From Solimonas sp040377605 (GTDB lineage Bacteria > Pseudomonadota > Gammaproteobacteria > Nevskiales > Nevskiaceae), in NCBI GenBank assembly GCA_040377605.1, contig JBEIOK010000090.1:1-10683 (forward strand): DNA of 10,683 nucleotides, written 5' to 3'. The first letter of the stretch is position 1. Every line of letters starts with the position of its first letter. The position numbers and the translations under genes are program-made. Below are positions 5,789 to 10,683 of this stretch, in pieces. Below the pieces are notes generated by a model. It ran no database searches. It saw nothing but the letters and a program-made list of their open reading frames with translations, and was not told the origin of the DNA.

Positions 5789-6955
5789 ATGAATCTGCAC
5801 GAGTATCAAGCCAAAGAGTTGTTCGCACGCTACGGTATCCCGGTGCCGCAGGGAGTTCTGGCGTCAAGTCCGGAGGCCGCGCGTGCCGCAGCCAAGCAGC
5901 TCGGGACCGACAAGGTCGTGGTCAAGGCGCAGGTCCATGCGGGTGCGCGCGGCAAGGCCGGCGGCGTCAAGCTGGTCAGCGGTCCGGACGCCGCGGAGGA
6001 AGCCGCCAAGGCCATGCTGGGGCGCAATCTGGTCACGATCCAGACCGACGCCAAGGGCTTGCCGGTCAACTCGGTGTGGGTCGAGAAACCGTCCAACATC
6101 GCGCGTGAGCTGTACCTGTCGGCGCTGGTTGATCGTACCCAGGAAAAGATCGTGTTCATGGCCTCGCCGGACGGCGGCATGGATATCGAGAAGGTCGCAC
6201 ATGAGACGCCGGAGCGCATCAAGCATGTCTTCGTGTCTCCGGCAGCGGGTCTGCAGCCGTATCAGGCGCGCCAGCTTGCCTTCTTCATGGACCTGAACAA
6301 GGAGCAGGCGGATCAGTTCACCAAGGTACTGATGGGCCTGTATCGCATCTTCACCGAGTGCGACGCCTCGCTGGTCGAGATCAATCCGCTGATCGTCACC
6401 GCCGAAGGCAATGTCATGGCGCTCGACGGCAAGCTCAATTTCGACGACAACGCCCTGTTCCGGCAGAAGGCGATTGCCGAACAGCGTGACCCTTCTCAGG
6501 AAGACGAGCGCGAGCGTCTCGCTTCGAAGTACGACCTCAACTACGTCACGCTGGAAGGCAACATCGGCTGCATGGTCAACGGCGCGGGCCTGGCGATGGC
6601 GACGATGGATATCGTCAAGCTGCACGGCGGCCAGCCGGCGAACTTCCTCGACGTCGGCGGCGGCACCACGGCGGAAAAGGTCACGGAAGCCTTCAAGCTG
6701 ATCACCGCGAGTCCCGAGGTGAAGGCGATCTTCATCAATATCTTCGGCGGCATCGTGCGCTGCGATCTGATTGCCGAAGGCATCATCGCTGCAGTCAAGC
6801 AGGTCGGCCTCAAGATTCCCGTCGTCGCACGACTGCAGGGCACCAACATGGAGAAGGGGCAGGCGATGCTGCGCGAATCCGGCCTGGCCGTGACGCCGGT
6901 CTCCGATCTCACCGAAGCCGCACAGACCGTTGTGCGTCTGGCGCAGGGGAAGTAA
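5789..6955 (+). CDS. sucC: Succinyl-CoA synthetase (ADP-forming), beta subunit
   Basis: The 388-residue protein has the same length as E. coli SucC. With SucD it interconverts succinyl-CoA and succinate with substrate-level phosphorylation in the TCA cycle, in the cytosol. The N-terminal ATP-grasp domain starts MNLHEYQAKELFARYGIPVP and carries K46, the loop GARGKAGG (52-59), E99 and E107, with metal ligands N199 and D213. The C-terminal ligase domain carries N264 and the helix-capping stretch FGGIVRCDLIAEGI (319-332) that faces the phosphohistidine of the alpha subunit. The start is supported by GAGGAA (5778-5783) about six bases upstream of the ATG. It is followed after four bases by sucD, so the two are one operon. 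No oddities seen. Confidence 0.98.
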   Translation: MNLHEYQAKELFARYGIPVPQGVLASSPEAARAAAKQLGTDKVVVKAQVHAGARGKAGGVKLVSGPDAAEEAAKAMLGRNLVTIQTDAKGLPVNSVWVEKPSNIARELYLSALVDRTQEKIVFMASPDGGMDIEKVAHETPERIKHVFVSPAAGLQPYQARQLAFFMDLNKEQADQFTKVLMGLYRIFTECDASLVEINPLIVTAEGNVMALDGKLNFDDNALFRQKAIAEQRDPSQEDERERLASKYDLNYVTLEGNIGCMVNGAGLAMATMDIVKLHGGQPANFLDVGGGTTAEKVTEAFKLITASPEVKAIFINIFGGIVRCDLIAEGIIAAVKQVGLKIPVVARLQGTNMEKGQAMLRESGLAVTPVSDLTEAAQTVVRLAQGK

Positions 6956-6959
6956 GCAC

Positions 6960-7835
6960 ATGTCCATCCTGATCGACAAAACGACCCGCGTCATCTGCCA
7001 GGGTTTCACCGGCAAGCAGGGCACCTTTCATTCCGAGCAGGCCATCGCCTACGGCACCAAGATGGTCGGCGGCGTCTCGCCCGGCAAGGGTGGCGGCACG
7101 CATCTGAACCTGCCGGTGTTCAACACCGCGCATGATGCGGTGAAGGCCACCGGTGCGGACGCGACGATGATCTACGTGCCGGCGCCCGGTGCGGCCGATG
7201 CGATCCTCGAGGCGGCCGACGCGGGCATCAAGGTGATCATCTGCATCACGGAAGGCATTCCGGTGATCGACATGATCAAGGTCAAGGCGGCGCTGCGCGC
7301 GCAGTACCCGCAGTCGGTGCTGGTCGGACCGAACTGCCCCGGCGTCATCACGCCGGGACAGTGCAAGATCGGCATCATGCCGGGCCACATCCACAAGCCG
7401 GGCAAGATCGGCATCGTGTCGCGTTCCGGCACGCTGACCTACGAGACCGTGCATCAGACCACGCAGAACGGGTTGGGTCAGTCGACCTGTGTCGGCATCG
7501 GCGGCGATCCGGTGCGCGGCCTCGGCTTCATCGACGTGATCTCGATGTTCGAGCAGGATCCCGCGACCGAGGGCATCATCATGGTCGGCGAGATCGGGGG
7601 GTCCTCCGAAGAGGAGGCGGCCGAGTACATCAAGGCCAACGTCAAGAAGCCGGTCGTCGCCTATATCGCGGGGGTGACCGCGCCGCCGGGCAAGCGCATG
7701 GGCCATGCCGGCGCCATCATCGCCGGCGGCAAGGGCACGGCCGACGAAAAGTTCGCCGCACTCGAAGCGGCGGGCGTCAAGACGGTGCGGTCCCCGGCCG
7801 ATCTGGGTGCTGCGATGCAGTCGCTGCTCAAGTAA
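6960..7835 (+). CDS. sucD: Succinyl-CoA synthetase, alpha subunit
   Basis: A 291-residue protein, close to E. coli SucD (289). The N-terminal CoA-binding Rossmann domain shows GFTGKQGT (15-22) and the loop GPNCPGV (123-129). The catalytic histidine, transiently phosphorylated, is H249 in GKRMGHAGAI, with the partner glutamate E211 in VGEIGG. The active site is therefore complete. The frame is open ten codons further upstream (to 6930), but that would overlap sucC. The family start MSILIDKTTRV and a GGGGAAG ribosome binding site (about 6946-6952) fix the ATG at 6960, four bases after the sucC stop. Co-translation with sucC gives the two subunits in equal amounts. Confidence 0.98.
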   Translation: MSILIDKTTRVICQGFTGKQGTFHSEQAIAYGTKMVGGVSPGKGGGTHLNLPVFNTAHDAVKATGADATMIYVPAPGAADAILEAADAGIKVIICITEGIPVIDMIKVKAALRAQYPQSVLVGPNCPGVITPGQCKIGIMPGHIHKPGKIGIVSRSGTLTYETVHQTTQNGLGQSTCVGIGGDPVRGLGFIDVISMFEQDPATEGIIMVGEIGGSSEEEAAEYIKANVKKPVVAYIAGVTAPPGKRMGHAGAIIAGGKGTADEKFAALEAAGVKTVRSPADLGAAMQSLLK

Positions 7836-7855
7836 ACCTCCTCACACGATGCGAC

Positions 7856-7886
7856 GCGGCGGCCCTTACGGCCGCCGCAGTCGTTT
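7856..7886 (+). terminator. Hairpin terminator after sucCD
   Basis: GCGGCGGCC (7856-7864) and GGCCGCCGC (7870-7878) make a perfect 9-base GC stem with a 5-base loop CTTAC, starting about 20 bases after the sucD stop. The tail (AGTCGTTT) has only a short T-run, so termination may be incomplete and some read-through into nadE is possible. Confidence 0.6.
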
Positions 7887-7906
7887 CCGGGTAAGCTTTT
7901 CCCACC

Positions 7907-9547
7907 ATGCCGCAACCGCTCACGCTCGCGCTCGCCCAACTCAACCTCTGGGTTGGTGACGTCGAAGGTAACGTCGACAAGATCATCGCTGCTGCGGCGC
8001 GCGCGCGCGACGAACTGCGCGCAGACCTGATCGCCTGTCCGGAGCTGTCGTTGATCGGATACCCGCCGGACGATCTGCTGCAGCGCTCGGCGATGCCGCG
8101 CGTCATCGAGGAGGGCGTGCAGCGGCTCCTGCGTGAGGTGCGCGGCATCACCCTGATCGTCGGTCTGCCGGAATATGCGACCGAAGGCGGACAGAAAGCA
8201 CTTTTCAATGCGGCCTATGTCATCCGGGATGGCGTGGTCGTGGCCCGGACGCGAAAGCAACTGCTGCCGAACTATGGCGTATTCGACGAACGTCGACATT
8301 TCCGGCCTGGCCGCGACACGCTGGTCTTTGATCACGCCGGATACCGCATCGGACTGTGTATCTGCGAGGACATCTGGGGCGCCGCTCCTGCAGCGGCGGC
8401 TAGGGCGGCTGGCGCCGAGTTGCTGATCAACATCAATGCCTCCCCCTTCGATCTGCACAAGTCTGCAGATCGGCGTCGCGTCTTCGATTCGCGCATCGCC
8501 GAAACCGCGCTGCCGATCGCTTACGTCAACTGCGTCGGCGGTCAGGATGACGTGGTGTTCGATGGCGACTCGACGGCGGTCGATGCCGACGGCCGCGTGT
8601 CGTTCGCCGCCCCGTTGTTCGAGGAGGGCGTGTACGCCTTGCACTATGCCGACGGCCGCTGGCTCGGCGGCAGCGTGCGCGACGAGGCGCCAGTGGAGGC
8701 AATCGTATACCGCGGACTCGTGCAGTCGGTGCGCGACTACGTCAATCGCAATGGATTTCCGGGTGCGCTGGTGGGCATGTCCGGCGGGATCGACTCGGCG
8801 CTGGTGGCTGCCATCGCTGCCGACGCCCTGGGGCCCGAGCGGGTATGGGGCGTCTCGCTGCCTTCCCGCTACACGCTGGATATGTCCAACGACGATGCTC
8901 GCCTCGAGGCCGAGGCGCTGGGCATCCGCTACTCGCGATTGCCGATCGAACCGGCGGTCGATGCGTTTACCGAAACCCTCGCGCCCAGCTTTGCCGGCCG
9001 TGCTGTCGATCTGACCGAGGAGAATCTGCAATCGCGCTGTCGCGGCGTGATGCTGATGGCCCTGTCGAACAAGTTCGGGCACGTCGTCCTGACCACGGGC
9101 AACAAGTCGGAGATGGCGGTGGGTTATGCGACGCTGTACGGCGATATGTGCGGCGGCTTCGCGCCGATCAAGGATGTCTACAAGACACTGGTCTACCGCT
9201 TGAGCGTCTATCGCAACACCCTGTCGCCGCCCGGTCAGCCGGCGATTCCCGTGCGCGTGATCACGCGTCCCCCTAGCGCCGAACTGCGTCCGGACCAGAA
9301 GGATTCGGATTCACTGCCACCCTACGAGGTGCTGGATCCGCTGCTGGAACTCTATGTCGAAAACCAGCTGTCGATCTCCGAGATCGTGCGGCGTGGCTTT
9401 GACGAGGCGACCGTCAAGCGGGTCGCTGCGCTGGTGCGGCGCTCGGAGTACAAGCGCCGACAGGCGCCCCCGGGGCCCAAGGTGACGCGCTGTGCGTTTG
9501 GCCGCGAGCGCCGCTATCCACTAACGGCGCAGTACGGCGACATCTGA
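7907..9547 (+). CDS. nadE: Glutamine-dependent NAD(+) synthetase
   Basis: A 546-residue cytosolic enzyme of the two-domain class. The N-terminal carbon-nitrogen hydrolase domain (about 5-265) frees ammonia from glutamine using the triad E46 (CPELSLIGYPP), K117 (RKQLLPNY) and C153 (CICEDIW). The C-terminal domain (about 270-546) has the PP-loop SGGIDS at 292-297, which adenylates nicotinate adenine dinucleotide, and the conserved GNKSEMAVGYATLYGD (398-413). It therefore catalyses the last step of NAD synthesis with glutamine as nitrogen donor. All catalytic residues are present. The ATG at 7907 opens directly into the family start (LTLALAQLNLWVGD), but there is no Shine-Dalgarno sequence upstream and only about 28 bases separate it from the hairpin after sucD. 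It may use a poorly conserved promoter in this gap or read-through from sucCD. Confidence 0.97.
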   Translation: MPQPLTLALAQLNLWVGDVEGNVDKIIAAAARARDELRADLIACPELSLIGYPPDDLLQRSAMPRVIEEGVQRLLREVRGITLIVGLPEYATEGGQKALFNAAYVIRDGVVVARTRKQLLPNYGVFDERRHFRPGRDTLVFDHAGYRIGLCICEDIWGAAPAAAARAAGAELLININASPFDLHKSADRRRVFDSRIAETALPIAYVNCVGGQDDVVFDGDSTAVDADGRVSFAAPLFEEGVYALHYADGRWLGGSVRDEAPVEAIVYRGLVQSVRDYVNRNGFPGALVGMSGGIDSALVAAIAADALGPERVWGVSLPSRYTLDMSNDDARLEAEALGIRYSRLPIEPAVDAFTETLAPSFAGRAVDLTEENLQSRCRGVMLMALSNKFGHVVLTTGNKSEMAVGYATLYGDMCGGFAPIKDVYKTLVYRLSVYRNTLSPPGQPAIPVRVITRPPSAELRPDQKDSDSLPPYEVLDPLLELYVENQLSISEIVRRGFDEATVKRVAALVRRSEYKRRQAPPGPKVTRCAFGRERRYPLTAQYGDI

Positions 9548-9551
9548 CTCT

Positions 9552-9566
9552 TGCGGCTTTGCCGCA
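9552..9566. terminator. Small hairpin between convergent nadE and bamD
   Basis: TGCGGC (9552-9557) and GCCGCA (9561-9566) form a perfect 6-base stem with a TTT loop, five bases after the nadE stop and within the 34-base gap to the bamD stop. It could stop transcription from both sides, but neither strand has a U-tract. The call is therefore positional. Confidence 0.35.
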
Positions 9567-9581
9567 CCGCAGGGGCGTGAC

Positions 9582-10631
9582 TCAGGGCGTGACAGGCGCA
9601 GCCTGGGTCGTCGGCGCGTCGTCGTAAGGCTCCATGTAGACGCGCAGCGTGCCGAGCTTGTGCTCGCCGGCATTGCCGGTGTCGGGCGCCGCAGTGGAGG
9701 TCATCGGCGGCGGCTGCATCAGCGAGCCCGCGTCCGCTGCCGTTGCAACCTCGGTCTGTTGCTGCGGGATCACGATCTCGTAGCCGGCTGCCCCCTCGGA
9801 TCCCGGGGTGAACAGGCGGCTGAAGAAGCCCTTCTCTTCCTTCGATACGGGCGCTGCGGGCGCAGTCGCGCGCTGGGCCTGCAGCAGCTTGCGCGCGTCC
9901 TCGGCCTGATCCTTCAGCCCGAGATCGGTATAGGCCTCGGCCATCAGCTCCAGCGCGCGGACGGCGGCCGGAGCTCCTGGGTACTGCGAGATGATCTGCT
10001 CCGCGCGCTTGGTCGCAGCGACCAGCGCCCCCCGGCGTACGTAGTACTCGACCACCGTCAACTCGTGCTCGGCGATACGGTTGCGCAGATGGATCATGCG
10101 CTGGCGGCCGTCACCGGCGTAGCGGCTCTTGGGATACTTCTGCACCAGCAGCGCGAAGTCGTCGAAAGCCTTGCGCAGGTTCCCGACGTCGCGGGCGCTG
10201 GTATCGAAGCCCAGGCTGGCCGTGAAGCTCTGGTCCCGCTCGGCGTTGATCAGCCCCTTCAGATATTGCAGATAGTCGATGTGCGCATGGCGCGGATAGT
10301 CGCGCATGAAGCGGTCGGCATCGATCAGCGCTTCCTCGAACTGGAAGCTGCGGTACATCGCGTAGACCTTTTCCAGCTGCGACTGCACCGCGTAGTCGGT
10401 GAACGGATAGCGCAGGATGATGACGCCGTAGCGCTGGCTGGCACCCTGGAAATCATTGGCATCCAGTGATTCGCGCGCAAGCCGGTACAATTCGCCCGCC
10501 TGCAGGCGCTGCTCGCGCGCCGCAGCCTGTTCTGGCTTGAAAGGATTGCTGGGCGGTGGCCGACTCGGATCGGAGCCGCATGCGCAAAGCCCGGCAGCCA
10601 GTGCTGCCACGACGAGAAATCTGAGAGTCAT
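9582..10631 (-). CDS. bamD: Outer membrane protein assembly factor BamD (lipoprotein, formerly ComL)
   Basis: With the ATG at 10631 the protein has 349 residues. A lipoprotein signal peptide MTLRFLVVAALAAGLCAC ends in a lipobox-like LCAC with lipidated C18, so it should sit on the inner face of the outer membrane. Residues about 47-253 form the TPR-like helical repeats of BamD (LYRLARESLDANDFQGA, the LRYPF turn, the YL.GL helix near 121-127). BamD works with BamA in inserting beta-barrel proteins. Residues about 254-349 are an Ala/Pro/Thr/Gln-rich tail absent from the 245-residue E. coli protein. An ATG at 10640 is the alternative start, but AGGA (10643-10646) is then only two bases away, versus eleven for 10631. 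The frame is open to 10670, which would overlap the -10 element. Confidence 0.93.
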   Translation of the reverse strand: MTLRFLVVAALAAGLCACGSDPSRPPPSNPFKPEQAAAREQRLQAGELYRLARESLDANDFQGASQRYGVIILRYPFTDYAVQSQLEKVYAMYRSFQFEEALIDADRFMRDYPRHAHIDYLQYLKGLINAERDQSFTASLGFDTSARDVGNLRKAFDDFALLVQKYPKSRYAGDGRQRMIHLRNRIAEHELTVVEYYVRRGALVAATKRAEQIISQYPGAPAAVRALELMAEAYTDLGLKDQAEDARKLLQAQRATAPAAPVSKEEKGFFSRLFTPGSEGAAGYEIVIPQQQTEVATAADAGSLMQPPPMTSTAAPDTGNAGEHKLGTLRVYMEPYDDAPTTQAAPVTP

Positions 10632-10658
10632 GAAATGCATATTCCTGCTGGGGCCGCG

Positions 10659-10664
10659 AGTATA
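10659..10664 (-). promoter_or_regulatory. Candidate -10 element of the bamD promoter
   Basis: TATACT on the minus strand is a near-consensus -10. It would start transcription near 10652, about 20 bases before the chosen bamD ATG at 10631 and about 12 before the alternative at 10640. The -35 would fall at the window edge or beyond, so it cannot be checked. The site argues against the longer start at 10670. Confidence 0.45.
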
Positions 10665-10683
10665 GCCCATGGTTGCTGAAGCA

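Noticed and set aside
5864..7024. Minus-strand open frame of 386 codons opposite sucC
   Set aside because: Antisense shadow of sucC. Rich in Asp/Arg/His/Leu as expected from the reverse frame of a GC-rich gene.
7661..9082. Minus-strand open frame of 473 codons opposite sucD/nadE
   Set aside because: It spans two unrelated real genes and the hairpin between them, and has no domain signal.

Overview
The window comes from a high-GC gammaproteobacterial chromosome. The gene set points to the Xanthomonadales/Nevskiales/Pseudomonas side of the class: a PilS/PilR pair beside sucCD, a glutamine-dependent NAD synthetase, a BamD lipoprotein and a Tat-dependent Rieske protein. I cannot name the genus from sequence alone. 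Coding density is high, no gap exceeds about 165 bases, and I see no RNA genes, insertion sequences, prophage or CRISPR. It reads as core chromosome with one less familiar regulatory cassette.

Left edge (1-47, minus): the first 15 codons of a Rieske iron-sulfur protein (petA), with a twin-arginine motif and its own ribosome binding site. Left third (210-2349, minus): a three-gene signalling cassette in the order GAF-domain protein, cytosolic NarX/DegS-type histidine kinase, NarL/FixJ-type response regulator. The genes are tightly packed or overlapping. The first gene is preceded by a textbook sigma-54 (-24/-12) promoter at 2379-2394. Immediately upstream is pilR, which encodes a sigma-54 activator.

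Middle (2485-5658, minus): a small membrane-anchored protein with two CXXC motifs (PP0621-like), then pilS (membrane histidine kinase) and pilR (NtrC-class regulator). These probably form one operon reading away from sucCD. The 130-base divergent spacer (5659-5788) holds candidate promoters for both directions and an imperfect 9-base dyad.

Right half: sucC and sucD (plus), encoding both subunits of succinyl-CoA synthetase, end in a strong GC hairpin. Then comes nadE (plus), encoding the two-domain glutamine-dependent NAD synthetase. bamD (minus) converges on nadE across a 34-base gap with a small hairpin. Its BamD product is an outer-membrane assembly lipoprotein with an approximately 95-residue low-complexity C-terminal extension.

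The most interesting point is regulatory. A complete second two-component cassette sits behind a sigma-54 promoter directly downstream of a sigma-54 activator gene, which suggests, as inference, that PilSR (type IV pilus control) may feed into it. The other genes are ordinary housekeeping functions: TCA cycle, NAD synthesis, outer-membrane biogenesis and respiration.
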